From: Pseudomonadota bacterium
GTDB taxonomy: Bacteria > Pseudomonadota > Gammaproteobacteria > Burkholderiales > Rhodocyclaceae
Direction of reading: 5' to 3'
DNA length: 55,062 nucleotides
Assembly (NCBI GenBank): GCA_963205435.1
Contig: CAUJIV010000018.1
Span: forward strand, 1-55,062
Shown here: positions 1-8,941 of the stretch, piece by piece
Layout: every line of letters begins with the position of its first letter
Position numbering within the stretch: the first letter of the stretch is position 1
Notes under the pieces: model-generated
What the model was told of the DNA's origin: nothing
What the model saw: only the letters and a program-made list of their open reading frames with translations
The model's database searches: none
Made by a program: the position numbers and the translations under genes

Positions 1-60
1 CCGCTCCAAGAATTCGCTCAAACTCATGCCCTTCTGAAATTGCACCTTGTTTCTCGGCAT
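1..60 (-). CDS. IS1595-like transposase, N-terminal fragment (cut by window edge)
   Basis: On the minus strand an ATG at 60 opens a frame reading MPRNKVQFQKGMSLSEFLER up to the window edge. The pattern of a short basic start followed by VQFQKG and an S-x-x-EF turn is typical of the N terminus of IS1595-family DDE transposases, which goes on to a zinc-ribbon and a DDE domain not visible here. A good ribosome site (AAGGAGAT) lies 6 bases before the ATG. With only 20 residues the family call rests on pattern recognition. It would encode the cut-and-paste enzyme of the element whose end lies near position 104. Confidence 0.6.
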   Translation of the reverse strand, partial: MPRNKVQFQKGMSLSEFLER

Positions 61-104
61 CACCTATCTCCTTGTGAAATCAAGCGATGCCAGTTTGCTA
101 CCCC
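1..104 (-). mobile_element. Partial insertion sequence, probable IS1595 family, one end visible
   Basis: The transposase start at 60 is preceded on the minus strand by a 44-base leader that begins GGGGTAGCAAACTGG at about position 104. A G-rich terminus is usual for IS1595-type elements, so 104 is proposed as the end of the element. Beyond it the sequence switches to the frame of a broken large gene, as expected if the element landed in or beside that gene. The other end and the target duplication lie outside the window, so the boundary is inferred. Confidence 0.45.
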
Positions 105-122
105 TACTGGCTCACAGGCTGA

Positions 123-1011
123 GCCTCATGCGTAACCAAGAAGGTCTTTGATACCGAGCAGCTGGAGACCTTGTTCGGTATTGAAGGCGTTCGCTGGTTG
201 AACCCGGCCTTGACGAGCGCCAGGTATCCGGCGCTGTATCAGTTGCTCGTGGGGAGGCGACGTTCCCAACCCGGCTACTTTCAAAAGGCTGAGTGGGCAT
301 CGGAGCCCTTGGCCGTCGACGTGGAAGTGTCTGCCGAGAGCATGGCGTCCCGATTGACTGCCGGCTTCTTGAAGGCGCAGAGCGATGAGTGGCTGATGCG
401 TTTCATGAGCTACGTCGCAAAGTCGAGCATCTATGCGTTCCACAGCATCGCGATCGTTCGGCTCGAGAGCGGGGAACATGTGGTCCCGAAGGGTAAGGAT
501 GGCCAGCCAAACGCCTACTTGCCGCCGAAAGACGGTTCTGTCGAGCTAAACGGCCTCCCGATGGTCAAGGCATCCCTGCTGACCAAGCAAGACGTCGTCG
601 ACTTCCTGCAGGACGACTTGGATCTCGGCCCTCCAGACCTCGCCGACTTTGCCCTGACCAGGATCCTTCCGAAGTACCGAAAGGCCGAGAAGGAAGTCAG
701 TGTCTCCCGTTGGAAGAAGGACTTCCGAATCGTCGTCACTGGGCTTGCTACTGACTCCTACGAGAAAAAGGGGAGGCTTCTTGAAGCCATCAGGACCACT
801 GCATTTCTCATCGGGGTCCTCTCGAGCAACAGGGACGATCTGAAGCTCGTGAAGCCTTCTCAACTCTACCTGAGCTCCCCTGAGGTCGATGAGTACTTTG
901 CGGGTGACGAGACGTTCTACATCACCCCACCAGATTTCTATGAGCAGGGTGATCCCGAGGCCCTGGCTTCCATGGGAGTCTCGAGGACGCCCCGTGTTGC
1001 ACGACGCACCA
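123..1011 (+). pseudogene. Remnant of a large sacsin-like (HSP90-type ATPase) protein gene
   Basis: An open frame without a credible start (stop codon at 120-122, no ribosome site) encodes about 290 residues that look like the middle of a much larger protein. Visible stretches include IVRLESGEHVVPKGKDGQP, YLPPKDGSVELNG, LPKYRKAEKEVSVSRWKKDF, a TDSYEKKGRLLEAIRTTAFL block and FYITPPDFYEQGDPEALASMG. This arrangement resembles the region after the histidine-kinase-like ATPase domain in sacsin-type and DUF3883-associated proteins, which are often over 1000 residues long and carried on defence or genomic islands. Both ends are missing: the 5' side meets the insertion sequence and the 3' side loses similarity near 1010. 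The family call is tentative; that it is a broken gene is better supported. Confidence 0.5.
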
Positions 1012-1254
1012 AGGCGACCTTTGCAGAAAGGAGAAAAACTGCGCGACAAAATCGAGGCGCAGCTTGCAAAACTCCAGCAAATGCCAAGACTCGTTCGCTC
1101 ATTCTTCAAAGCCCCGTCTGTCGCCTATATTGGCGACTGCTGAGTAAAAATAGAGGAATCAACGAGTTGGCGTTCTTAAATTCAGGAACGAACTGTTCTT
1201 TCCTGAACATTCGATGCAGGGGAGAGTCGCCGCGTTTCCGGATTCGGCAAAAAA
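1012..1254. other. Non-coding or decayed tract between the gene remnant and the nor terminator
   Basis: After the sacsin-like frame fades, a short lysine-rich frame (KGEKLRDKIEAQLAKLQQM, stop at 1141-1143) continues in another register. It has no start or ribosome site of its own, so it is read as a second remnant. From 1144 on nothing convincing codes for protein. Base composition is lower in GC than the housekeeping DNA that follows. The tract holds the palindrome at 1181-1207 and ends at the terminator of the nitric oxide reductase operon, so it probably marks the junction between accessory and core sequence. Confidence 0.4.
1181..1207. repeat. 27-bp near-perfect palindrome
   Basis: The arms TTCAGGAACGAAC (1181-1193) and GTTCTTTCCTGAA (1195-1207) pair at 12 of 13 positions around a central T at 1194. 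The inner part reads GAAC-T-GTTC. No T-run follows, so it is not a simple terminator. It could be an operator, a recombination site or part of the lost accessory element. No known site is recognised. Confidence 0.55.
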
Positions 1255-1293
1255 TTTTTCAAAAAAAAGCCGGGCGGAGGAAGCGCGCCCGGC
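1255..1293 (-). terminator. Rho-independent terminator of the nor operon
   Basis: On the minus strand an 8-bp stem GCCGGGCG/CGCCCGGC (1286-1293 with 1269-1276) is followed at once by a run of eight T (1268-1261) and further T-rich sequence. It starts about 35 bases after the norB stop codon. Confidence 0.85.
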
Positions 1294-1327
1294 GGAAGCA
1301 AAGCAAGTTGCTGTTTTTACGGAGGGT

Positions 1328-2998
1328 TCATGTCGCCACCGAGAGGTCGGGCGTCGGCGCGGCCGGCGCCGGCGTCCGCAGACGGGCGCCGAGCGAGGCG
1401 GTGAAGCGCAGGACGAAGCCGAGGGTGACGCCGAACAGCCCCAGGTAGCCGACACCGCCGAGCAGGTAGGGCAGGGTCGGGTCGCCCTCGACGCGCACGC
1501 GCGGCAGGTTGAAGGCGAGCAGGCTGAAGGTGATGACCATGCCGAACAGGCAGATGAAGGCGAGCCAGATGCCGGCCTCGAAGCCGCTCAGGGGGCGGCG
1601 CCAGCCGGTGGCCGGCAGGATCTCGCTTGGCACCGGCGCCGGCTTGCCCAGGGTCGCCAGGTCGTAGATGACGATGGCGGCGCCGGCGGCGAAGAGGAAG
1701 CCGAACAGCGGCAGGGTCAGCTTGAAGACGCCCATGGCCGGCGCGACGTCGCCGCCAACCCATTCCAGCCCGAGGATGCGGATGACGTAGGCCTGCACCA
1801 TGCCGCCGAAGGCGAAGCTGAGCGCCATGCCGAGGATGCCGGTGAACAGGAACCAGAAGCCCAGCTTGCCGAGGCGCTGGTCGAAGTCGGGCGCCTTGCG
1901 CACCGCCGGCACCGCCCAGTAGGCGGCGCCGATGCCGAGCATGCCGAAGGTGCCGAACAGCGCCAGGTGGCCATGGCCGGCGGTGATCCAGGTTCCATGC
2001 GACCAGGCGTTGGTCAGGGCGAAGGTCATGACGAAGCCGAGGATGCCGGCGCCGACCAGCTCGAGCACGGTCGAGCCGAGGATGAAGTAGAAGGCCGGCG
2101 CGTTCTCCAGCGGCCGCTTGTTGGCGTGGGCGTCGAGGTAGATGTGCCAGAAGCAGAACACCAGCGGCACCGGCTCCATGGCGCTGAAGAAGGAGCCCCA
2201 GAACTGCCAGAACTCCGGCGTGCCGATCCAGAAATAGTGGTGGGCGTTGCCGATCAGGCCCGACAGCCAGACCAGGGTGATGCCCCAGAACACGGCGAAG
2301 CCGACCGAGCGCACCGAGGCCTTGAACATCAGCACGATGAGGATGCCGATCAGGCTGATGTGGATGACCTCCCAGACGCCCTCGACCCAGTAGTGCACGA
2401 CATACCAGCGGAAATATTCCTGCAGGTCGAGGCGCGAGACGTAGAACAGGCCGAAGATCCACACCAGCACCAGGGCGGAGATGCCCAGTCCGAGCCCCCA
2501 GTGCACCTCGTTCCACTGCTTGACCGGCGGGAAGGTGCGCAGCACGATGAAGGCGAGCAGGATGAAGCCGACGAGCAGGGCGAAGCCGAAGATGCGGCCG
2601 CCCTCGAGATATTCCAGCCCGTTGATCAGCCAGGGCTGGTCCAGCCACCAGCCGGCCTCGCCCCGCATCGACAGCACCTGGGTGGACACGTTCCAGATGA
2701 CGATGGCGATCAGCGCGTAGAACAGCAACTTGACGAGCGCCGGCGCGGCGATGTCGCGCCTGGCGAGCAGCGGCGCGACGAACAGCGTCGCGCCGACGAA
2801 GCCGCAGACGATCCAGAGGATGCCCAGGGTCAGGTGCGAGGCGCGGATGACGTTGAAGTTGAGCGTTCCGGCGAGCAGCGTGGGGTCGGCCTGCTGCGCC
2901 GCCAGCAGCAGGCCGTACGCGACCTGCAGGCCGAACAACAGCAGCATCAGCATGAAGAAGCGCAGGCTCAGGCGCTGGCTGGGATAGGTGATTTTCAT
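1328..2998 (-). CDS. norB: Nitric oxide reductase catalytic subunit NorB, C-terminally extended
   Basis: Haem-copper oxidase superfamily protein of 556 residues that reduces 2 NO to N2O in the inner membrane. Active-site residues of cytochrome c-dependent NOR are visible: His202 in VVHYWVEGVWE with Glu206, the HH pair 253-254 in NAHHYFWIGTPEFW, Glu275 in SAMEPVP, haem ligands His342 and His344 in GHGHLALFG, and His55 near the N terminus. Usual NorB proteins are about 450-475 residues. Here roughly 80 extra C-terminal residues add what look like two more membrane helices. The long N-terminal domain of quinol-type NOR is absent. The start overlaps the norC stop (ATGA), so translation is coupled. 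NO reduction is well supported; the exact NOR subfamily is not settled. Confidence 0.85.
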   Translation of the reverse strand: MKITYPSQRLSLRFFMLMLLLFGLQVAYGLLLAAQQADPTLLAGTLNFNVIRASHLTLGILWIVCGFVGATLFVAPLLARRDIAAPALVKLLFYALIAIVIWNVSTQVLSMRGEAGWWLDQPWLINGLEYLEGGRIFGFALLVGFILLAFIVLRTFPPVKQWNEVHWGLGLGISALVLVWIFGLFYVSRLDLQEYFRWYVVHYWVEGVWEVIHISLIGILIVLMFKASVRSVGFAVFWGITLVWLSGLIGNAHHYFWIGTPEFWQFWGSFFSAMEPVPLVFCFWHIYLDAHANKRPLENAPAFYFILGSTVLELVGAGILGFVMTFALTNAWSHGTWITAGHGHLALFGTFGMLGIGAAYWAVPAVRKAPDFDQRLGKLGFWFLFTGILGMALSFAFGGMVQAYVIRILGLEWVGGDVAPAMGVFKLTLPLFGFLFAAGAAIVIYDLATLGKPAPVPSEILPATGWRRPLSGFEAGIWLAFICLFGMVITFSLLAFNLPRVRVEGDPTLPYLLGGVGYLGLFGVTLGFVLRFTASLGARLRTPAPAAPTPDLSVAT

Positions 2999-3978
2999 GG
3001 CTGCTCCTTCTTGTCGGAGAGCGAAGCCAGGTAGGCGACGACGGCGTCGAGCTCGTCGTCCTTGAGCTGGCCCTCGTAGCTGGGCATCACGCCGGCGGGG
3101 AAGCCGGCGACGACTTGCGCATTGGGCTTGAGGATCGAGTCGCGCAGGTAGTCCTTGTCGGCTTTCACCTTGCTGCCGTCGGCCAGCTCGACCTCATGGC
3201 CATAGACGCCGCCCCAGCCCGGCCCGACCTTGCGCGAGGCGTCGGTGGCATGGCAGGCGACGCAGCCGAGGCTGGCGACCAGCTGCTCTCCCTGCTTGAC
3301 CGGATCGGCAGCGACGGCGGGCGCAGCGGCGCCCGGGGCCGCGGCGGAGGAAGTCGCAGGCGCGGCGGCCTGCGCGCCGCCGGCGAGGGCGAGGCGCCTT
3401 TGCAGGTCGCCGCTGAGGATGGCCGGCGGCCAGCCCTCGTTGTCCATGGCCGAGGTGTATTTGAGGAAAGCGATCAGCTTGGCCACTTCGCCTTCGCGGA
3501 AGGCGAGGTTGGGCATGTGCGTGGGCTGGCCGCCGCGGCGCTCGATGCGCTCGCCGCTGCCAGGATATTTCGCCAGGTAGTCGTCCCAGGACGCCGCCTC
3601 GGCCAGCGCCAGCTGCTCGGGCGTCGCCAGGTGGGTGCGCACCGCCGCCGCCGTCGGCCAGCTGCCGGCCGAGGGGAGGAAGGCCTCGAGCCAGGCCGGG
3701 CCGGCATGCTTGTATTCCTTGGTCAGGTCGGGACCGAGATAGGCGCCGTTGCCGACGATGGTGTGGCAGCCCATGCAGTTGTAGGCCTGGAAGACGCGCT
3801 TGCCCTCGTCGGCGGAGAAGCCCTTGTAGCTGATCTGGTCGGGCGTCACCTGGCCGCGCGAATCGACGAAGGAGAAGGCCGACAGCACGAGGAAGATCAC
3901 CGCCATCAGCACCAGCACGATGAGCGCGGCGTTGCGCCGCGGCGTCTCGCAGTTCTTGTCTTCGGAGGAGCAGCTCAT
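2995..3978 (-). CDS. norC: Two-haem NorC: NorC cytochrome domain fused to a second cytochrome c domain
   Basis: 327 residues against about 150 for ordinary NorC. A single membrane helix (about residues 17-37) anchors a first cytochrome c domain with CMGCH at 68-72 and the NorC-like stretch KEYKHAGPAWLEAF. An Ala/Pro-rich linker (about 200-225) leads to a second cytochrome c domain with CVACH at 239-243. Its VGPGWGGVYGHEVELADGS and VMPSYEG motifs resemble the C-terminal cytochrome domain of caa3-type cytochrome oxidase subunit II. The protein should carry electrons from periplasmic donors to NorB, with an extra relay haem built in. Start and stop overlap both neighbours by ATGA. Confidence 0.85.
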   Translation of the reverse strand: MSCSSEDKNCETPRRNAALIVLVLMAVIFLVLSAFSFVDSRGQVTPDQISYKGFSADEGKRVFQAYNCMGCHTIVGNGAYLGPDLTKEYKHAGPAWLEAFLPSAGSWPTAAAVRTHLATPEQLALAEAASWDDYLAKYPGSGERIERRGGQPTHMPNLAFREGEVAKLIAFLKYTSAMDNEGWPPAILSGDLQRRLALAGGAQAAAPATSSAAAPGAAAPAVAADPVKQGEQLVASLGCVACHATDASRKVGPGWGGVYGHEVELADGSKVKADKDYLRDSILKPNAQVVAGFPAGVMPSYEGQLKDDELDAVVAYLASLSDKKEQP

Positions 3979-4229
3979 GGCCGCGCTCCCGGTTGCTCGG
4001 CCTCGCCTGTTGCCAGCGCGTCCTCGCGCGCATGGCGGAAGACGATGCGCAGGCTGCCGATGAAGGTGTAGAAGACGTAGACGGCGAGGATGAAGCCGAG
4101 GAAGAAATACGCCAGCCAGTAGGACCGCGATTCGGCGAAGTAGCCGAAGTCGCGCCAGAACGGCAGGGACAGCAGGAAGGCCGCCAGCGTGGCCAGCAGC
4201 GAGATGACGAGGTCGGTCAGGCGTCGCAT
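3975..4229 (-). CDS. Small membrane protein of the nor operon
   Basis: 84 residues beginning MRRLTDLVISLLATLAAFLL with two hydrophobic segments (about 6-22 and 33-58) and a charged tail. The start at 4229 is chosen because GGAGG lies 8 bases upstream. An upstream ATG at 4304 would add 25 residues with no ribosome site. It is the first gene of the operon and overlaps norC by four bases, so it is probably an assembly factor or accessory subunit of the reductase. I do not recognise a named family. Confidence 0.7.
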   Translation of the reverse strand: MRRLTDLVISLLATLAAFLLSLPFWRDFGYFAESRSYWLAYFFLGFILAVYVFYTFIGSLRIVFRHAREDALATGEAEQPGARP

Positions 4230-4293
4230 GCGGGAGTCCTCCGCGAACGCGCCGGCGCGCGCAATAACCCTTCCGGCGGCCGCATTATTGTTT

Positions 4294-4967
<674 letters not shown>

Positions 4968-4968
4968 G

Positions 4969-5448
4969 ATGGAAATCCGCGTCGCGCTGCCGCGGCAGAT
5001 TCTCGAGCTGCGCGACGCCGACGGCCGCCTGCTGCGCAGCTATGCGGTGTCGACGTCACGACTGGGGGCGGGCGAGCGGCGCGGCAGCCATTGCACGCCG
5101 CGCGGACGACACGTCGTGCGCGCCAAGATCGGCGCCGGCCAGCCGATGAACACGGTCTTCGTCGGCCGCCGGCCGACCGGGGAAATCTATTCGCCCGCCC
5201 TGGCGCAGGCCGAGCCGGGCCGCGACTGGATCCTGACGCGCATCCTCTGGCTGTCAGGCTGCGAGCCGGGGCGCAACCGCCTCGGCGAGGTCGATACCAT
5301 GCGGCGCTACATTTACATCCACGGCACGCCGGACGAAACCGAGCTGGGGCGGCCCGGCTCGATCGGCTGCATCCGCATGGGCAACCGAGACATCGTCGAG
5401 CTGTTCGACCTGGTGCCGGCGGGCACGCCGGTGGAGATCATCGGCTAG
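4969..5448 (+). CDS. YkuD-domain protein without signal peptide, L,D-transpeptidase fold (possible cytoplasmic L,D-carboxypeptidase)
   Basis: 159 residues forming almost only a YkuD catalytic domain. The signature runs from HGTPDETELG to SIGCIRMGNRDI, giving the catalytic His and the S-x-G-C nucleophile Cys. There is no signal peptide or membrane anchor: the protein begins MEIRVALPRQILEL, directly in the domain. Secreted L,D-transpeptidases of Gram-negatives carry export signals, whereas a cytoplasmic YkuD type (ElsL of Acinetobacter) trims tetrapeptides during murein recycling. A recycling role is therefore inferred here, in line with nagZ in the same window. The start follows the tadA stop by one base. 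Its 3' end overlaps the convergent NRDE gene by 11 bases. Confidence 0.8.
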   Translation: MEIRVALPRQILELRDADGRLLRSYAVSTSRLGAGERRGSHCTPRGRHVVRAKIGAGQPMNTVFVGRRPTGEIYSPALAQAEPGRDWILTRILWLSGCEPGRNRLGEVDTMRRYIYIHGTPDETELGRPGSIGCIRMGNRDIVELFDLVPAGTPVEIIG

Positions 5449-6214
5449 CCCCGTTCGTCACGGCAAAGGCGAACTCTCTCCTTTGCCCCGGCCGGCCGTC
5501 GGCGCCGAATGCCTGCTCGCTGAAGCGCACCCGGCCGGCGACGTCCTCGAGCAGCACGGTCGCGGAACGCGTGCCGTAGTCGGCCGAGCGGACGAAGGCC
5601 GCCGACAGCAGCCGCTCCCACTCCAGGCTGATGCCGGTGCGCGGCAGCTCCGTGTCCGGCGCGATGCGCTCGTCGCGCAGCAGCGCAAACAGCGGCGCCT
5701 CGTCGGGCAGCGCCTGCAGCGCTCCGGCCAGCGCCGACTTGCCGCGCGCCACCTTGGGCCAGGGCGTGTCGAGCAGGTGGTTGGACAATCCGTAGACGCC
5801 GGCATCGAGCGACTGCGCGCCGTTGCCGCAATTGGAGAAATACAGCAGCTCGCCGCCCGCGCCGAAGAGCAGGTTGAAGCCGTTGTAGCGCTGCTGCTCG
5901 GCCTCGAGCTCGGCCAGATACTCCTGCGGCGTCTGGCTGCCGGCGAGGAAGCGGCTGACCAGCTCGCCGCGCGAGGGCGCGCCGGCCTTGTTGCGGGAGA
6001 AGTCGCGGAAGTTGGTGAGCGCGGCGAAGCGGCCGCCGCGCGACATGCCGAGCCAGGTGCCGCCGGCCTCGAGGTCGCGCCCGGCCAGCACGTCCGGCGC
6101 TTCATTCCAGAAATCGGCGCCGGCGGTGGGGCGGGCGAAGAATTCATCGCGGTTGGCCGCGACCACCAGCGGGTATTCGGGATGCGCCTGCCAGGCGAGC
6201 AGGATCAGGCACAT
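5438..6214 (-). CDS. NRDE family protein (TANGO2-like)
   Basis: 258 residues starting MCLILLAWQAHPEYPLVVAA, followed by NRDEFFARPT, the motif that names the family. Cys2 becomes the N-terminal nucleophile in related Ntn-hydrolase folds. Middle motifs GTWLGMSRGGRFAALTNFR and GFNLLFG are also family-typical. Eukaryotic TANGO2 and some bacterial relatives are linked to haem handling; the bacterial role here is not established. It begins 7 bases after the ygfZ stop, so the two form a minus-strand operon. Confidence 0.85.
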   Translation of the reverse strand: MCLILLAWQAHPEYPLVVAANRDEFFARPTAGADFWNEAPDVLAGRDLEAGGTWLGMSRGGRFAALTNFRDFSRNKAGAPSRGELVSRFLAGSQTPQEYLAELEAEQQRYNGFNLLFGAGGELLYFSNCGNGAQSLDAGVYGLSNHLLDTPWPKVARGKSALAGALQALPDEAPLFALLRDERIAPDTELPRTGISLEWERLLSAAFVRSADYGTRSATVLLEDVAGRVRFSEQAFGADGRPGQRREFAFAVTNGASR

Positions 6215-6221
6215 GTTTTTT

Positions 6222-7250
6222 TCATTCGAGCGGGTAGGGCAGGGGGAGGAACTCGAGCAGCGGCCCCTGCGCGTTGCCGACGCGCACCGCGCCGCCCTGC
6301 GCGCTCGCCATCAGCATCGAGGCGAGCAGCTCGCAGCCGCCGGCCGGGCTGGGCACCGCCTCGATCACCTTGCCGCAGGACTGGTCGGGCAGGTCGGCGC
6401 TGTAGAGATCGGTGCCGGGCGACGGGCAGTCGCCGTCGAGGCGGGCGCGATAGGCTCGACGCTTGACCTTGCCGAGGTATCTGGTACGGGCGACGACCTC
6501 CTGGCCCGGATAGCAGCCCTTGGTGAAGCTGACGCCGCCGGTCAGCTCGAGATTCACCATCTGCGGCACGAATTCCTTCTGTGTCGCGGCGCTGATGTGC
6601 GGAACGCCGGCGGCGATCTCCAGCCAGCGCCAGGCCGCCGTGCCGACCGGGCTGGCGCGCGAGGCGAGCGAGGCCCAGAGGCGGCTCGCCGCATCGACGC
6701 ACGCGGCGATCTGGAAGTGCCCGGCCTCGAGGCGTAGCAGGACGCCGCCGGGAAACGGGCTGGCGCCGAGCACCTCCGCCGGCACGTCGAGATCGACCGC
6801 GTCGAGCGCTGCCTCGGCCTGCGGCCCGGCGAGGCCGAGCAGGACGGTGTCCTCGCTCGCATCGGCGAGCTTGACCTTGGAGCGCAGCACGTACATGCCG
6901 AGGCGCTTCAGCACGGCCGGCTGGATGTCGGCCGAGAGCTGCAGCAGGTAGTCCTGCCCTTCGCGCCAAAGCAAAAAATCGGCGAGCAGGCGTCCCTTCG
7001 GGCTGCACAGGCCGCAGCGCTCGGCGCGCTCGGCCGGCAGATGGTCGACGTCGTTGGTGAGCAGCCGATGCAGGAAGTGCGCCGCCTCCTCGCCGCTGGC
7101 ACGGATCAGGCCGAAGCGCGCCAGCGGCGCCAGCACGGTGCCGGCGGCGGCGGCGGCGAGTTCTGCCGGAGCATTGCCGAAATCCTCGAAGCGGCCATCG
7201 ACGAAGCGGGCGCCGCGGCTATCGAGAAAGGTTTTCCAGACTGGGTTCAT
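6222..7250 (-). CDS. ygfZ: Folate-binding Fe-S cluster maintenance protein YgfZ
   Basis: 342 residues with the GcvT-like fold. The diagnostic motif KGCYPGQEVVAR (around residue 245) includes the conserved Cys of YgfZ/IBA57 proteins. YgfZ uses tetrahydrofolate and supports radical-SAM and other [4Fe-4S] enzymes, such as MiaB. The N-terminal FLHRLLTNDV and CSPKGRLLADFLL segments match the family. It is divergent from mltG across a 77-base gap and coupled to the NRDE gene downstream. Confidence 0.92.
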   Translation of the reverse strand: MNPVWKTFLDSRGARFVDGRFEDFGNAPAELAAAAAGTVLAPLARFGLIRASGEEAAHFLHRLLTNDVDHLPAERAERCGLCSPKGRLLADFLLWREGQDYLLQLSADIQPAVLKRLGMYVLRSKVKLADASEDTVLLGLAGPQAEAALDAVDLDVPAEVLGASPFPGGVLLRLEAGHFQIAACVDAASRLWASLASRASPVGTAAWRWLEIAAGVPHISAATQKEFVPQMVNLELTGGVSFTKGCYPGQEVVARTRYLGKVKRRAYRARLDGDCPSPGTDLYSADLPDQSCGKVIEAVPSPAGGCELLASMLMASAQGGAVRVGNAQGPLLEFLPLPYPLE

Positions 7251-7327
7251 GTTGTTCGGGTCTCTCCATGGGGGTGGGTTATTATAGCCACTTGCCGTCG
7301 CACCCCTTCCCAGCTCCCCGCCAGACC

Positions 7328-8323
7328 ATGCGCCGGATATCCCGCCTGATCCTCCTGCTGCTCGGCGCCGCGCTCCTGCTGTTTGCCGTGCTGATTCAGT
7401 TTGCCGTCACGGCAGTCGACCTTCCGCGCAGCCCGCTCGACTTCGACATCCGGCCGGGCAGCAGCCTGGCAAGCGCCTCGCGCCAGATCGAGGAGGCCGG
7501 CGTCGGCATGCCCGCCTGGCGCTTCACCCTGCTGGCGCGGCTGCTGGGCAAGTCAGGCCAGATCAAGGCCGGCAGCTACGAGGTGGCGCGTGGCATCACA
7601 CCCTTCGGGTTGCTGGAAAAGCTGACGCGCGGCGATGTCAGCCAGGCGGAGCTGACCCTGATCGAGGGTTGGACCTTCCGCCAGTTTCGCGCCGCGCTCG
7701 ACGCGCATCCCGACCTCCGCCACGACACGCGGGAATGGACCGAGGCGCGCATCATGGCGGAATTGGGCGCGACGGGACCGGCCGAGGGGCGCTTCTTTCC
7801 CGACACCTATCTCTTCGCCCGCGGCAGCGCGGACCTGCAGATCCTGCGGCGCGCCCTCGAGCAGATGGAGCAGATCGTGCAGCGGGAATGGGAAGCGCGC
7901 GACGAGGGCCTGCCGTATGCATCGCCCAGGGACGCGCTGATCATGGCTTCCCTCATCGAGAAGGAGACCGGGCAGGCCGGCGATCGCGCGCAGATCGCCT
8001 CGGTATTCGTCAATCGCCTGAGAAGAGGCATGCTGCTGCAAACCGATCCGAGCGTGATCTACGGACTCGGCCTCCAGTTCGACGGCAATTTGCGCAAGCG
8101 CGACCTGCTCGCCGACGGCCCTTACAATACCTATACGCGCGCCGGCATGCCGCCGGGGCCGATCGCCATGCCCGGCCTCGCCTCAATCCAGGCCGCGCTG
8201 CATCCGGCCCGGACCGATTTGCTGTATTTCGTCGCCCGCGGCGACGGCTCCAGCCAATTCTCGCGAACGCTCGACGAGCACAATCGCGCCGTCGCCCGAT
8301 ACCAGCTACGCAGGGGAAATTGA
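7328..8323 (+). CDS. mltG: Endolytic murein transglycosylase MltG
   Basis: 331 residues: one N-terminal membrane helix (about 5-25), a LysM-like region and the YceG catalytic domain. The catalytic Glu lies in ASLIEKETG, and the family motifs [10 protein letters not shown] and [18 protein letters not shown] follow. MltG cleaves nascent glycan strands in the periplasm and is thought to set strand length. The ATG at 7328 is preferred because it places the helix at the very N terminus; a start at 7268 would add 20 non-conserved residues. It heads the plus-strand run mltG-tmk-holB-pilZ-tatD-ank, an order common in proteobacteria. Confidence 0.95.
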   Translation: MRRISRLILLLLGAALLLFAVLIQFAVTAVDLPRSPLDFDIRPGSSLASASRQIEEAGVGMPAWRFTLLARLLGKSGQIKAGSYEVARGITPFGLLEKLTRGDVSQAELTLIEGWTFRQFRAALDAHPDLRHDTREWTEARIMAELGATGPAEGRFFPDTYLFARGSADLQILRRALEQMEQIVQREWEARDEGLPYASPRDALIMASLIEKETGQAGDRAQIASVFVNRLRRGMLLQTDPSVIYGLGLQFDGNLRKRDLLADGPYNTYTRAGMPPGPIAMPGLASIQAALHPARTDLLYFVARGDGSSQFSRTLDEHNRAVARYQLRRGN

Positions 8324-8327
8324 CAGC

Positions 8328-8939
8328 ATGCGCGGAAAGTTCATCACGCTCGAGGGCATCGACGGCGCCGGCAAGAGCACCCATCTCGCCTGGCTGGCGG
8401 AGTTCCTCCGCCGCCAGGGCAAGGACGTGGTCTCCACGCGGGAACCGGGCGGCACGCCGCTCGGCGAGAAATTGCGCGCATTGCTGCTGTCGGAAGACAT
8501 GCACCCGGAAACCGAGACCCTGCTGATGTTCGCCGCCAGGAAGGAGCATGTGGTCAAGGTCATCGAACCAGCCCTCGCCGCCGGGAAATGGGTGATGTCG
8601 GATCGCTTTTCCGATGCCTCCTACGCCTACCAGGGAGGAGGAAGGGGGCTGGCGACCGAGAAGGTGGCAACCCTGGAAGACTGGACGCTGGCCGGTTTCC
8701 GGCCGGATCTGACGCTTTTGTTCGATTTGCCGACTGCGACGGCTGGCATGAGGCTGGCAGGAACTGGTCAAGCGCCGGATCGCTTCGAGCTGGAGGCTGG
8801 AGGTTTCTTCGAACGGGTTCGACAGGCTTATCTGGATCGCGCAAGGCAGGAGCCAAGAAGGATTATGATAGTAGATTCAACAAATAATATAGAAGATATT
8901 CATAGAATTCTTGAAATTAGATTGTTATCTATTTGTTAA
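8328..8939 (+). CDS. tmk: Thymidylate kinase
   Basis: 203 residues converting dTMP to dTDP with ATP. The P-loop GIDGAGKST is at residues 10-18, the TREPGG motif follows, then [16 protein letters not shown] with the DR(Y/F) dTMP-binding motif and lid region. It starts 4 bases after mltG. The last 25 codons and the junction to holB (about 8860-8945) are strikingly AT-rich compared with the rest of the gene. Confidence 0.96.
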   Translation: MRGKFITLEGIDGAGKSTHLAWLAEFLRRQGKDVVSTREPGGTPLGEKLRALLLSEDMHPETETLLMFAARKEHVVKVIEPALAAGKWVMSDRFSDASYAYQGGGRGLATEKVATLEDWTLAGFRPDLTLLFDLPTATAGMRLAGTGQAPDRFELEAGGFFERVRQAYLDRARQEPRRIMIVDSTNNIEDIHRILEIRLLSIC

Positions 8940-8941
8940 TA

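Noticed and set aside
889-1143. 84-codon frame overlapping the end of the ATPase remnant
   Set aside because: The first half is a shadow of the remnant in another frame; only the lysine-rich tail looks protein-like, without a start of its own.
1214-3034. Long plus-strand open frame opposite norB/norC
   Set aside because: It is antisense to clear genes, low-complexity (Glu/Ala/Gln/Arg-rich), has no ribosome site and no family features. It results from high GC content.
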